A DNA stretch of 48,667 nt from positions 1 to 48,667 of the forward strand of contig SXNL01000118.1 of NCBI GenBank assembly GCA_005777185.1, read 5' to 3'. The notes under the pieces were generated by a model. That model saw only the letters and a list, made by a program, of their open reading frames with translations, was not told the DNA's origin and made no database searches. A program made the position numbers and the translations under genes. This DNA is from Myxococcales bacterium. Lineage in GTDB: Bacteria; Myxococcota_A; Polyangia; Polyangiales; Polyangiaceae. This document shows positions 1 to 7,944 of this stretch, in pieces; within the stretch, counting starts at the first letter, position 1, and the number at the start of each line of letters is the position of its first letter.

Positions 1-1
1 C

Positions 2-115
2 GCCGAGGCCACGGCCGCCGCCGAGGCCACCGCCGCCGCGGCCGCGCCGCCGACCGTCTCGGGTGTCCCGGGCGCGCCGGTCGACGCGGCCGAAGCGACC
101 GCGGTCGCAGCATAG
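2..115 (+). CDS. C-terminal end of an Ala-rich protein (5' truncated)
   Basis: The frame is open from the left edge and ends in TAG at 113-115, leaving about 37 residues. They are almost all Ala, Glu, Thr, Pro and Val, with a short repeat of the type AEATAAA followed by AEATAAAA. Such tails are common as flexible or low-complexity ends in high-GC genomes. No domain is visible, so no function can be given. The frame has no competing start inside the window, so the gene begins upstream. It lies 56 bp before the next gene on the same strand. Confidence 0.5.
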   Translation, partial: AEATAAAEATAAAAAPPTVSGVPGAPVDAAEATAVAA

Positions 116-171
116 GAAATACGGCAGGGGGGGCATCTCAACTCACGGCCGGAACGGTCGTCCTTCGGATC

Positions 172-2025
172 GTGGGACAGAGCCACATCTCCGCGGCCGT
201 CACCGTGTCGAGCCGACCGCCGACGGTGGACGGGCCCGCGCGCGTGCTCGTGGTGGTCGAGGAGCCGCACCGGCGGGAGCCGCTCCGCGCGCTCCTCGTG
301 AAGCAGGGGTACGACGCGCGCACGTTCTCGGACCTGGGTGACGTGCTCCGCGCGGTGCACGAGTACCAGCCGCAGATGATCCTCCTCGACGCGCGCGCGG
401 GAGGGGGCCGAGGGCTCGAGCTGGCCGGGGAGATCCGGGCGACCGAGCTGGCGCGCGCGACGCCGATCGTGCTCGTCGCGTCGGGCACCGTCGACGAGGA
501 GCTCGTGGCGAAGGGCCTCTTCGCAGGCGCGGACGACTTCGTGTCCCTCACCCGCACGACCGAGCTCGTCGCGCGCGTCCACGTGCACCTCAGGAACAAG
601 CGGGGGCGCGATCTGCTCGATCGCCTCCGGCGCGAGCGCGACGCCTTCCGTCGCGACGCGTCGCTCGACGCCCTGACCCAGATCCCGAATCGCCGCGCCA
701 TCGGCTTCGCGCTCGAACGTGCGACGCTCGAGGGGGTCCCCTACGCGGTGTTCTTCATGGACGTCGACGACTTCAAGTCCATCAACGACACGCTCGGCCA
801 CGAGGTGGGCGATCAGGTGCTGCGCGCGATCGCGACCGCGGTCCGCTCCGAGGCGCGGAACGGTGACTCGTACGGACGCTACGGCGGCGAGGAGTTCGTG
901 GTCGTCGCGCGCGGCGCCACGGCGGACGTCGCGCCCCAGGTCGCCGAGCGCCACCGCAAGCGCATCGAGGGCCTCCGGATCCCGGCGCTCGGCGATCGTG
1001 GGGTGACGGTGAGCATCGGCGTCGCCGTCTTCGAGCCCGGCGTCTCCGAGGCCGACGCGGCCAGCGTCGAGCGCCGCGCCGACCAGGCGCTCTACGAAGC
1101 GAAGCGCAGCGGGAAGAACCGCGTGTGCGTCGCGCCTACAGCCGAGGCCCCGGACCTGCCGGCGCCGGAGAGCGAGCGGCGTCCTGTCCCGCCCCCCTCA
1201 CCCGCGCGCCCGGCGCCGCGAGCCGCCCCCGATCCTCTCGAGGCCGCGCTCGTGCGCCAGCTGGGCCGCGGCCGTGTCTGGCTCCCCGTGCTCCCCGAGG
1301 CGGCGAGCGAGGCGCTCCAGCTGGCCGGCAATCCGGACGCCGACCTGAAGCGGATCGCGCGGCTGGTGGATCGAGAGCCGACGCTCGCGGCGCGCTTCCT
1401 CGCGGTCGCCAACTCGGCGATGTACGCGCGCGTGGGCAAGGTCACGTCGACGATGGGCGCGCTCGTCCGTTTCGGCATCGGCGGCGCGCGCGACCTCTTG
1501 TTCCAGGTCGTGTACGAGTCGTCGTGCACGGGTCTCGCGCGCTACCGCAACGAGGTCAGCGCCTCGTACCAGCGAAGCGTGCTCTGCGCCGTGGCGTCCC
1601 GCACGATCGCGAAGACGCTCAAGGAGCCCGACGAGTACGCGTACCTGGCCGGCCTCCTCCACGACATCGGCGAGGCGCGCGTCTTCCGCATCCTCTCCGA
1701 GGTCAGGGAGAAGAGCACGCCCGAGCGCGTGCGCGAGATCGTGGACGCGCACCACGAGGCCGCCGGCGCGGAGCTCGCCCGCGAGTGGAGGCTCCCCGCG
1801 GAGCTGGTGGCGGCGTGCGGCTCGCACCACGGCGACGTCACCGACGCGACGCCCGTGCTCATCCGGCACCTGATGGCCGCGGACCTGATCTCGCACGCGG
1901 TACTGCAGCGGCGCATGCCCGACGCGGAGGAGCGCGACCGGATTGCCGCGCTGGGCGTCCACGAGGATCACCTGCGCGGCGTGGTGGAGGCGACGCGGCT
2001 CGCGGCGCCGCCGCCGCGCCGATGA
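172..2025 (+). CDS. REC-GGDEF-HDOD signalling protein (putative diguanylate cyclase)
   Basis: The 617-residue protein has three modules. Residues about 23-140 form a receiver-like domain; Asp73 lies at the phospho-acceptor position, but the conserved Lys near the end of the domain is not evident. Residues about 160-318 form a GGDEF domain with an intact GGEEF active site at 238-242, and an RxxD inhibitory site (RNGD, 229-232) exactly five residues before it, as in PleD. Residues about 355-610 form an HDOD domain that keeps HD (497-498) and further His pairs. The family makes cyclic di-GMP from two GTP in the cytoplasm; the RxxD site predicts product inhibition. The start is GTG with no strong ribosome site; GTG 205 is an alternative. 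It stands alone, convergent with the next gene. Confidence 0.9.
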   Translation: MGQSHISAAVTVSSRPPTVDGPARVLVVVEEPHRREPLRALLVKQGYDARTFSDLGDVLRAVHEYQPQMILLDARAGGGRGLELAGEIRATELARATPIVLVASGTVDEELVAKGLFAGADDFVSLTRTTELVARVHVHLRNKRGRDLLDRLRRERDAFRRDASLDALTQIPNRRAIGFALERATLEGVPYAVFFMDVDDFKSINDTLGHEVGDQVLRAIATAVRSEARNGDSYGRYGGEEFVVVARGATADVAPQVAERHRKRIEGLRIPALGDRGVTVSIGVAVFEPGVSEADAASVERRADQALYEAKRSGKNRVCVAPTAEAPDLPAPESERRPVPPPSPARPAPRAAPDPLEAALVRQLGRGRVWLPVLPEAASEALQLAGNPDADLKRIARLVDREPTLAARFLAVANSAMYARVGKVTSTMGALVRFGIGGARDLLFQVVYESSCTGLARYRNEVSASYQRSVLCAVASRTIAKTLKEPDEYAYLAGLLHDIGEARVFRILSEVREKSTPERVREIVDAHHEAAGAELAREWRLPAELVAACGSHHGDVTDATPVLIRHLMAADLISHAVLQRRMPDAEERDRIAALGVHEDHLRGVVEATRLAAPPPRR

Positions 2026-2031
2026 CGACCG

Positions 2032-2703
2032 TCAGAAGTTGTAGCTGAACGAGTACACCTGACACGCGTCCGTGGTCCCCTTCACCCGGATGAACACGTC
2101 CGCTGCCTCGTCCGTCGTCCCGTTGCAGTTGTAGTCGTACGCCAGCGTCCCGGGCGTGTTCACGCAGCAGCCCTTCACCCCGAGGCTGGACGTCTTCTCG
2201 GTGCCCTGCGTACAGCCCTGGAAATCGGTGCTGGTGCCTGTCTGGCACTTGGAGAACATGCACAGCTCGAGGCCCGCCGTCTTCGACGAGGCCGTCGGGC
2301 TGATGGTGCACAAGAAGGTGTCCGACGCCTTGAAGTGGTAGAAGTCCGTGTCCACGACGCCGGCCGCCACGCCGGTCTTCGTGCCGCCCGACCCGTCGCA
2401 GTCGTCGATGTTCGGCAGGTCCTTCGCCGTGGACTCGCTGCCGCCCGGATCGCCCGGATCGTAACAGGTGCCCGAGTCGGGCGGCGGGCCCGAGTCCTCG
2501 ACGCCGCTGTCGACCTCGACGGTCGCGCCCGAGTCCCCTGCGCTCGACGTGCCCGAGTCCTTCTTCGTCGTGGTCGTGGTGGTCGCGTCGACCTCCTCGA
2601 GCGGATCGGGCCTCCCGTTGTCGGTGCCGCAGGCCGCGAGATCCACGAGGAGCGCGCCGGCGAGGACCGCGACCGGCGGAAGGAAGCGGCTGCGCGTGAG
2701 CAT
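2032..2703 (-). CDS. Secreted lipoprotein with Asp/Ser/Gly-rich linker
   Basis: This encodes 223 residues starting MLTRSRF, with a hydrophobic segment ending in the lipobox LAAC, so a lipoprotein is predicted. After the lipobox comes a linker rich in Thr, Asp, Ser, Gly and Pro (to about residue 75), typical of myxobacterial surface lipoproteins. The rest holds about nine Cys residues and resembles the Cys-containing, beta-rich C-terminal domains of that group. No enzymatic motif is seen. The frame is open far upstream, but this ATG follows a convincing promoter (2710-2738) and precedes the signal peptide directly. It is convergent with the GGDEF gene, with 6 bp between stops. Confidence 0.8.
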   Translation of the reverse strand: MLTRSRFLPPVAVLAGALLVDLAACGTDNGRPDPLEEVDATTTTTTKKDSGTSSAGDSGATVEVDSGVEDSGPPPDSGTCYDPGDPGGSESTAKDLPNIDDCDGSGGTKTGVAAGVVDTDFYHFKASDTFLCTISPTASSKTAGLELCMFSKCQTGTSTDFQGCTQGTEKTSSLGVKGCCVNTPGTLAYDYNCNGTTDEAADVFIRVKGTTDACQVYSFSYNF

Positions 2704-2709
2704 CCGTGA

Positions 2710-2741
2710 AGCATGCGCGCGGTTTCGCCGTTTGACAAACG
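2710..2741 (-). promoter_or_regulatory. Promoter with overlapping palindrome for the lipoprotein at 2032-2703
   Basis: On the minus strand TTGTCA (2738-2733) is followed after 17 bp by CATGCT (2715-2710), which ends 6 nt before the ATG at 2703; this geometry implies a leaderless mRNA. The -35 box lies inside the 13-bp perfect palindrome CGTTTGACAAACG (2729-2741), a possible operator. Confidence 0.45.
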
Positions 2742-2750
2742 CTTTCCAGG

Positions 2751-4013
2751 TCAGGCTGCGACGCCCGCGGCGAGCAAGCGGAGCTCGTACTCGGCCTCGA
2801 CGTGGCGGCCGAGCGCGCCGAGGACACGCGCGAGCATCTCGTGGAAGTGGGCGGGGGGCGTCGACCCGAACGAGCGCGCCCGCTCCAGCACGAACGCAGC
2901 TGTCCGTGGATCGCCCGCGCCCATCGTCGCGTCCGCGGCCGCGCAGGCGAGGTCGAACGAGTCGGGCTCCAGGCTGCTCGCCGAGAGCCAGCCCCCCACG
3001 CAGGACGACGGCTCCGGAGCCGCGAGCGCGAAGAGGACGTGCGCGCCGGCCGCACACGGATCCCGGCCGAGGGCGCGCGCGGCGAGCTCGCGCGCGGCCT
3101 CCGGATCGCCCATGCCGAGCGCGATCTGGCCGAGCGCGATGTCCGCACGCGCGTCCCGCGTGGCGAGGCCCGCGGCGGTCACGAGGTCGGCGCAGGCCTG
3201 GTCGCCATGACCGCGCGCGAGGGCGATCTCGGCGCGGGCGAGGAGCGCCTCCAGGAGGAGGGAATCGGGCTCGGGGTCGGGAGCGCCGTCCACGAGAGCG
3301 ATGAGCTCGCACGCGCGCGCGTGGGCGTCGTCGATCGACGTCGCCACGGTGCAGGCCTGGTAGGCCGCGTGCGCGGCCGTCGCCGCACGCCGGGCGGCGG
3401 CGAAGAGGAAGGTGCCGTCCTCGACGATCCAGCGCTCCACGCGGAATCCCGCCATGCCGAGCACGGACGAGAGCTGCGCCTTCGAGAACGCGCGGCGCGC
3501 CGGCGCGACGAGGCTCTGCAGCGGGTATGCGCGCGCCTCCGCGACGAACAGCGCGGCGCCGTCCGGAACGGCCGCGGCGAGGCGCGCGAGCACCTCGCCG
3601 GTGCGGTCGACGTGCCCGAGCACGTCCACGAGGATCGCCGCGTCGAAGGCTCGGCCGGCGACCATCTCCTCGACGCCGACCGCCTCCACCCTCGCGCGCG
3701 GCGCGATCTCCCGCGCCAGCTCGGCCGCATCGGCGTCACGCTCGACGGCGGTGACCTCGTGTCCCGCGACCGCGAGGATCGCCGTTCCCACCCCGGAACC
3801 GGAGCCCACGTCGAGCACGCGGGAGCCCCCGGGCAGGGCCTGCGCGATCTCGTCGTAGAAGACCGACGTGCTCGCGCAAGGCCCGGTCGTACCCGGGTAG
3901 GACCGGGCGCGATCGCGCTCGAAGAGGAGCGGGCGCCCCCGGACGGTGTACTCGAGCCGTCTACCTCTCCGCGCGAACGGGAGGCTCACCACTGCTTCGT
4001 TCCGGTCCTCCAC
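2751..4013 (-). CDS. SAM-dependent methyltransferase with C-terminal TPR-like helical domain
   Basis: This 420-residue protein starts at GTG 4013, supported by AAGGAGG six nucleotides upstream inside the end of fliS (53-bp overlap). Residues about 40-210 form a class I methyltransferase: the SAM-binding loop VLDVGSGSG lies near 66-74 and an acidic residue follows the next strand (VTAVERD). The C-terminal half is a run of Ala-rich helix pairs resembling tetratricopeptide repeats, usual for protein-protein binding. The substrate is unknown. Its position as last gene after fliD-fliS suggests modification of a flagellar component, but that is inference; it could also act on a glycan or an unrelated target. 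Confidence 0.75.
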   Translation of the reverse strand: MEDRNEAVVSLPFARRGRRLEYTVRGRPLLFERDRARSYPGTTGPCASTSVFYDEIAQALPGGSRVLDVGSGSGVGTAILAVAGHEVTAVERDADAAELAREIAPRARVEAVGVEEMVAGRAFDAAILVDVLGHVDRTGEVLARLAAAVPDGAALFVAEARAYPLQSLVAPARRAFSKAQLSSVLGMAGFRVERWIVEDGTFLFAAARRAATAAHAAYQACTVATSIDDAHARACELIALVDGAPDPEPDSLLLEALLARAEIALARGHGDQACADLVTAAGLATRDARADIALGQIALGMGDPEAARELAARALGRDPCAAGAHVLFALAAPEPSSCVGGWLSASSLEPDSFDLACAAADATMGAGDPRTAAFVLERARSFGSTPPAHFHEMLARVLGALGRHVEAEYELRLLAAGVAA

Positions 4014-4416
4014 GAGTCGCCTCCTTCGCCGCCAGATCCTGCGCGGCTTGCTTCACGGCGATCTGGAAGCCCTCCCGGACGGGAGCGAGGACGCGCATGA
4101 CGTCGTCGAGTGCTCTTGGATCGCGCTTGAGGTTGGCATGCGTCATCCGTGCCATGCAGAACTCGTAGAGGCTCGTCAGGTTGTCGCACAGCTCCGGGTA
4201 CTGGTCGTGATCGAGCGTCGTGTACAGCTCGGAGATGATCGCGTGGGCGCGCGACATCGCCTGGCCCGCGGCCGCCCGCCGGTCGGCCTCGAGCGCGTGC
4301 CTCGCGACCAGGAGGAACTTGAACAGCCCGTCGTACAGCGCGAGGAGGATCTCTCCCGGGCTCGACGTCGAGATCTGCACGACCTTGTAGGCCTGTCCTG
4401 CCGCTGGGTTTGGCAT
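3961..4416 (-). CDS. fliS: Flagellar export chaperone FliS
   Basis: This encodes 151 residues. The family signature is clear: an N-terminal NPAAGQAY segment, then SSPGEILLALYDGLFKFL, followed by a four-helix bundle including the conserved LYEFCMARM region. FliS binds the C-terminal disordered end of flagellin in the cytoplasm and prevents premature polymerisation before export. ATG 4416 was preferred over GTG 4434 because family members begin just before the NPAAGQAY-type segment and the GTG has no ribosome site. The 3' end has a charged tail (about 20 residues) beyond the usual end. It lies 30 bp after fliD and overlaps the methyltransferase gene. Confidence 0.93.
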   Translation of the reverse strand: MPNPAAGQAYKVVQISTSSPGEILLALYDGLFKFLLVARHALEADRRAAAGQAMSRAHAIISELYTTLDHDQYPELCDNLTSLYEFCMARMTHANLKRDPRALDDVMRVLAPVREGFQIAVKQAAQDLAAKEATRGGPERSSGEPPVRAER

Positions 4417-4446
4417 GCTATCGAGCGACTCCACGGGAAGGGGGCG

Positions 4447-5784
4447 TCATCCGAGCCTCTGCATCTGCGCGAGCAGGCTCTGGTTCTGGCTGTACGCCGC
4501 CTCCATCGCGGTGAACTGCTTGCGGAGCGCCTGGGCGTAGCGGTCGAGCCGGGTACGCTCGGCCGTCGCGCGGTCCTCGAGGCGCTTCTGCTCCTTCCCC
4601 AGCGACTCCGACCGGACCAGGAACGTGCCGCCCGTGTCCGTCATCTCCTTGACGAGGTCGCGGAGGCCGGCCATGGCGCCCCCGGTGGTCGCGCCCTTCG
4701 CGCGCCCGAAGAGCTTCTCGACGGAGAGCATGTCCTTCGCGGCCGCCGTCTTCAGCTTGGACTCGTCCACCGAGAGCGTGCCGTCCTTGGCCAGCGTCAC
4801 GCCCACGTCCCCCAGACGGGTGACCGTCGAGCCCGTGAAGGTGGAGCTCACCAGGCTCGACAGGCGGCTCGCGATGGTCCGGAGCGACGAGTCGCCCGCG
4901 AGCACCGGGTTCTGCGCCTTCATGGCGCCGAACCCCGCCGCGCTGTGCACCGCCTTGACGACGCTGTTGAAGGCGTCCACGACCTCCTTGACCTTGCCGG
5001 CGAGCTTGTCCGGATCGCTGTCGATCGTGACCGAGACCGGCGCCGTCGTGACCTTGGAGACCGTGATCGTGACCCCGGGGATGGCCCCCGCGATGGCGTT
5101 CGACGCGCTCGTCACCGCGAAGCCGTCGACGGTCGCGGCCGCGTTCCGCGCCGCCTGAACGGTCTTGCCGGCCGTCGCCGTCGCGCCGGCGCCGTTGAGA
5201 TCCAGGGCGGTGCCCGTCTCCGTGAAGACCAGCGCGTTCGCCGCGCCCGTGTCGAGGCCGCGGATCTGGAGGCGGTACGTCGAGCCGTCGTGGAAGACGC
5301 TCGCGGCGGCGCGGAGGTCGAGCGCGTTGATCTTGCCGGCGATGCTGTCGAGCGTGTCGGTCGCGGTGACGGAAACGCTCTTGGCGGCTCCGCCCCCGAC
5401 GGCGATCGTGAGGCTCCCGGTCTGCCCGAGCGCCGCGTCCTTGCTGGCGAAGGAAGCCGAGTACGTCCGCTGCGCCTGCGCGATGGCCTGCACCTCGACG
5501 GAGTACGCGCCCGCCTGCGCGGTCGGCAGGGCCGAGACCTTCACGTCCTCGCTGCTCGCCCTCGCCGCGAACGCGCCGTTCGTCGTCTGATCCGAGAGCG
5601 CATCCGACGCGGTCTTCAACGTGGCGAGCGCCGTCCCGAGCGACGACAGCGTCGTCTGCGCGGTCGTCACCTGCTTGATGCGTTTCTCGATCCCGTTGAG
5701 GCCCTCCCCGCTCGCGGCGACCAGCTGTTCGATGAGCGCGCCCGTATCGAGCCCCGAGGCGAGGCCCCCTAGTTGAATCGGCAT
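4447..5784 (-). CDS. fliD: Flagellar filament cap protein FliD (hook-associated protein 2)
   Basis: This encodes 445 residues starting MPIQLGGLASGLDTGALIEQ, the conserved FliD N-terminus. The N-terminal coiled part (to about residue 100) and the C-terminal coiled part (from about residue 350, with RAKGATTGGAMAGLRDLVK and the final heptad-rich region ending QMQRLG) flank a variable beta-rich middle. FliD forms the cap that folds flagellin at the filament tip. ATG 5784 was chosen over GTG 5796 because it fits the family and follows a G-rich stretch 5 nt upstream. fliS follows directly, so the two are probably co-transcribed. Confidence 0.93.
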   Translation of the reverse strand: MPIQLGGLASGLDTGALIEQLVAASGEGLNGIEKRIKQVTTAQTTLSSLGTALATLKTASDALSDQTTNGAFAARASSEDVKVSALPTAQAGAYSVEVQAIAQAQRTYSASFASKDAALGQTGSLTIAVGGGAAKSVSVTATDTLDSIAGKINALDLRAAASVFHDGSTYRLQIRGLDTGAANALVFTETGTALDLNGAGATATAGKTVQAARNAAATVDGFAVTSASNAIAGAIPGVTITVSKVTTAPVSVTIDSDPDKLAGKVKEVVDAFNSVVKAVHSAAGFGAMKAQNPVLAGDSSLRTIASRLSSLVSSTFTGSTVTRLGDVGVTLAKDGTLSVDESKLKTAAAKDMLSVEKLFGRAKGATTGGAMAGLRDLVKEMTDTGGTFLVRSESLGKEQKRLEDRATAERTRLDRYAQALRKQFTAMEAAYSQNQSLLAQMQRLG

Positions 5785-5876
5785 GGTGACCCCCACGAGG
5801 CACGGCCCGTGCCACGTCGCTCCGCCGATGGTTTCAAGGTCGAGGTCAACACGTGAGATTCGTTCCGGTTCAGGGT

Positions 5877-5904
5877 GAAACGGTCCCCCTGTGGAAAATC
5901 TTTA
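5877..5904 (-). promoter_or_regulatory. Weak candidate sigma-28-type promoter for fliD
   Basis: On the minus strand TAAAGATT (5904-5897) is followed after 12 bp by ACCGTTTC (5884-5877). This only partly matches the flagellar consensus TAAAGTTT-N11-GCCGATAA. The AT-rich patch is unusual for the region and follows the flagellin terminator, so fliD needs its own promoter here; the exact boxes are uncertain. Confidence 0.2.
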
Positions 5905-5910
5905 GCTGAG

Positions 5911-5957
5911 AAAAACACGATCGCCGCGGCCCCCGCTCACAAGGGGAGGCCGCGGCG
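5911..5957 (-). terminator. Intrinsic terminator of the flagellin gene
   Basis: Reading on the minus strand, a 10-bp perfect GC stem (arms 5957-5948 and 5931-5922), extended by three further pairs next to a one-base bulge, is followed within about 8 nt by five T residues (5915-5911). It lies 21 bp after the flagellin stop codon. This would separate the highly expressed flagellin message from fliD. Confidence 0.8.
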
Positions 5958-5978
5958 TCGGTCGTCGCCGTGCCGCGA

Positions 5979-6809
5979 TCAGCGGAGGAGGCTGAGCGCG
6001 AGCAGCGGCGCCTGGTTCGCCTGGGCGAGCATGGCGGAGCCGGCCTGCGAGAGCACCTGCGTCCGCGACAGCTGCGACGTCTCGTCGGCCACGTCCACGT
6101 CCCGGATGCGCGAGTTCGCGGCCGAGATGTTGATGCGGACCGTCTGGAGGTTGGCGGTCGTGATCTCGAGGCGGTTCATCACCGCGCCGAACCGCGCGCG
6201 GCTCTTCGAGATCTTCCCGAGTCCGGTGTCGAGCGTGTCGAGCGCGGCCTGCGCGTTCGTGGCGGCTCCGGACACCGTGGTGCTCGTCGAGACGAGGGCG
6301 GTGAGCTGGATGGCGCCGAAGGTCACCGTGATGCGGTCGTCGGCGGTGTTGTTGATGCCGACCTGGAACGCGAGCGGGCTCGACGCCGAGTTGGCGATGA
6401 GGGCCTGCCCGTTGAACTTGGTCGCGGTCATGATGCGCTTGATCTCGGCCTGGAGGGACTTGAACTCCGTCTGCAGGTAGTCGCGGTCCGAAGCCTGCAG
6501 CGAGCCGTTCGAGCCCTGGACGGCCAGCTCGCGCATGCGTCCGACGATCCCCGAGAGCTCGCCGAGCGCGCCTTCGGCCGTCTGCGCCATCGAGATCGCG
6601 TCGTTGGCGTTCCGCTCGGCCACGGTGTAGCTGCGGATCTGCATCTTCATGCTCTCGCTGATCGCCATGCCCGCCGCGTCGTCCTTGGCGGTGTTGATGC
6701 GGTAGCCCGACGACAGGCGGTTGAAGCTCGACGTGAGCATGTTCTGCGTGCGCGACAGGTTCTTCTGGCCCTGCAGCGCCGCGAGGTTCGTGTTGATGAC
6801 GATGGACAT
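5979..6809 (-). CDS. fliC: Flagellin, minimal (D0/D1 only)
   Basis: This encodes 276 residues. The N-terminus MSIVINTNLAALQGQKNL and the motif LSSGYRINTAKDDAAGMAI are classic flagellin; the C-terminus ends QANQAPLLALSLLR, close to the usual ANQ...LSLLR. Only a short central stretch (about residues 140-190) separates the conserved ends, so the outer D2/D3 domains are essentially absent, giving one of the shorter flagellin forms. The product is exported and polymerises as the filament. The start follows GAAGGGGAAACGACC on the minus strand, a fair ribosome site. An intrinsic terminator follows. The nearby PseB gene makes glycosylation possible. Confidence 0.97.
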   Translation of the reverse strand: MSIVINTNLAALQGQKNLSRTQNMLTSSFNRLSSGYRINTAKDDAAGMAISESMKMQIRSYTVAERNANDAISMAQTAEGALGELSGIVGRMRELAVQGSNGSLQASDRDYLQTEFKSLQAEIKRIMTATKFNGQALIANSASSPLAFQVGINNTADDRITVTFGAIQLTALVSTSTTVSGAATNAQAALDTLDTGLGKISKSRARFGAVMNRLEITTANLQTVRINISAANSRIRDVDVADETSQLSRTQVLSQAGSAMLAQANQAPLLALSLLR

Positions 6810-6893
6810 GGTCGTTTCCCCTTCGTGGAGATGGTCGGGCCACGGGGGTGGTCCGAGGGGCCTTGATGCCCCACCGCCATGTACGGAAGGTTC

Positions 6894-6913
6894 GGCGCCG
6901 GATTAATGGCGCC
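6894..6913 (-). other. Inverted repeat upstream of flagellin / downstream of pseB
   Basis: Perfect 6-bp arms GGCGCC (6894-6899 and 6908-6913) flank an AT-rich 8-nt centre (GGATTAAT). It sits 18 bp after the pseB stop and about 85 bp before the flagellin start. There is no T-run, so it could be a weak terminator or an operator; the evidence does not decide. Confidence 0.3.
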
Positions 6914-6930
6914 CCACGGGCATGCGTCGT

Positions 6931-7944
6931 TCAGGCCGCCTTCGTGTGGAGCCCCGCCATCTCGGCGAGGGCGGCCATGCCGAGGGGCTCGCAGGAGTCG
7001 GACTCGTAGCGGAACCCGGGCGCCACCTTCGGGAAGGCGCGCCACTTCGCGCTGTCCCACCAGGGGTGCGCGGGCTGGATCACGAACGAGAAGCCCGCGT
7101 CGATCGTGCGGGCGGACTCCTCGGGGGAGAGGAGCGCCTCGTGGAGCTTCTCTCCCGGGCGGATGCCCACGGTCTCGACCTTGCAGCCGGGGGCGATGGC
7201 CGTCGCGAGGTCGAGGATGTTGGTGGCCTTGAGCTTGGGGACGAAGACCTCGCCGCCCTCCATCTCGTCGATGCAGCGGGTGACGAACGCGACGCCCTCG
7301 TCGAGCGTCAGCCAGAAGCGGGTCATGCGCGGATCGGTGATGGTGATCTTGCCCGCCTTCCGCTGCTCGAGGAACAGCGGGATGACGCTGCCCCGGCTTC
7401 CGACGACGTTGCCATAGCGCACGCACGAGAAACGGGTCGGGGTCGCGCCCGCATAGGCGTTGGCTTGCACGAAGAGCTTCTCGGCCACGAGCTTGGTCGC
7501 GCCGTAGAGGTTCGAAGGGCTGACGGCCTTGTCGGTCGAGAGCGCGAGGACGTCGCGCACGCCGGCGTCGATCGCCGCCTCGATGACGTTGCGGCCGCCC
7601 ATGACGTTCGTGAGCACGGCCTCGATGGGGTTGTACTCGCAGGCCGGCACCTGCTTCAGCGCGGCCGCGTGGACGACGACGTCGACCCCGCGCATCGCAC
7701 GGCGGAGCCGATCCTGGTCGCGCACGTCGCCGATGAAGTAGCGCATGTCGGGGCCGTCGAAGGTCTGACGCATCTCGTGCTGCTTCAGCTCGTCGCGACT
7801 GAACACGATGATCTTCCGGGGGCGCCGCGTCCTGCGCACGATGTCCGTGAATTTCCGCCCGAACGAGCCGGTGCCGCCCGTCACGAGGATGGTCTTGTCC
7901 GACCAGTCCGGTCGTCCCATGTCGATGCCGCTCTCCCTGTTCAC
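6931..7944 (-). CDS. pseB: UDP-N-acetylglucosamine 4,6-dehydratase (inverting), PseB type
   Basis: This 337-residue protein is an extended short-chain dehydrogenase. It has the NAD(P)-binding motif TGGTGSFG (residues 22-29), the typical FSRDELKQHEMRQ and FIGDVRDQDRL segments, HAAALKQVPACEYNPIEA, the STDKA motif, the YGATK catalytic region and ending IRPGEKLHE. The family converts UDP-GlcNAc to UDP-2-acetamido-2,6-dideoxy-beta-L-arabino-hexos-4-ulose, the first step to pseudaminic acid and related sugars used on flagellin. GTG 7944 is chosen because GGAGG lies six nucleotides upstream and its GTGA overlaps the stop of the preceding hydrolase gene. The other pseudaminate genes are not in this window. 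Confidence 0.9.
   Translation of the reverse strand: MNRESGIDMGRPDWSDKTILVTGGTGSFGRKFTDIVRRTRRPRKIIVFSRDELKQHEMRQTFDGPDMRYFIGDVRDQDRLRRAMRGVDVVVHAAALKQVPACEYNPIEAVLTNVMGGRNVIEAAIDAGVRDVLALSTDKAVSPSNLYGATKLVAEKLFVQANAYAGATPTRFSCVRYGNVVGSRGSVIPLFLEQRKAGKITITDPRMTRFWLTLDEGVAFVTRCIDEMEGGEVFVPKLKATNILDLATAIAPGCKVETVGIRPGEKLHEALLSPEESARTIDAGFSFVIQPAHPWWDSAKWRAFPKVAPGFRYESDSCEPLGMAALAEMAGLHTKAA

Noticed and set aside
2732..2737. TTGACA on the plus strand as a -35 box
   Set aside because: No plus-strand gene follows and there is no matching -10 box; the same bases give TTGTCA for the minus-strand lipoprotein gene.
3946..5772. Long plus-strand frame opposite fliS and fliD
   Set aside because: It has an Arg/Gly/Glu-rich composition without domain features and lies fully antisense to recognised flagellar genes.
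6810..6930. Sigma-54 or sigma-28 promoter for flagellin
   Set aside because: No GG-N10-GC element and no TAAA...GCCGATAA pair at correct spacing was found; only a short inverted repeat is present.
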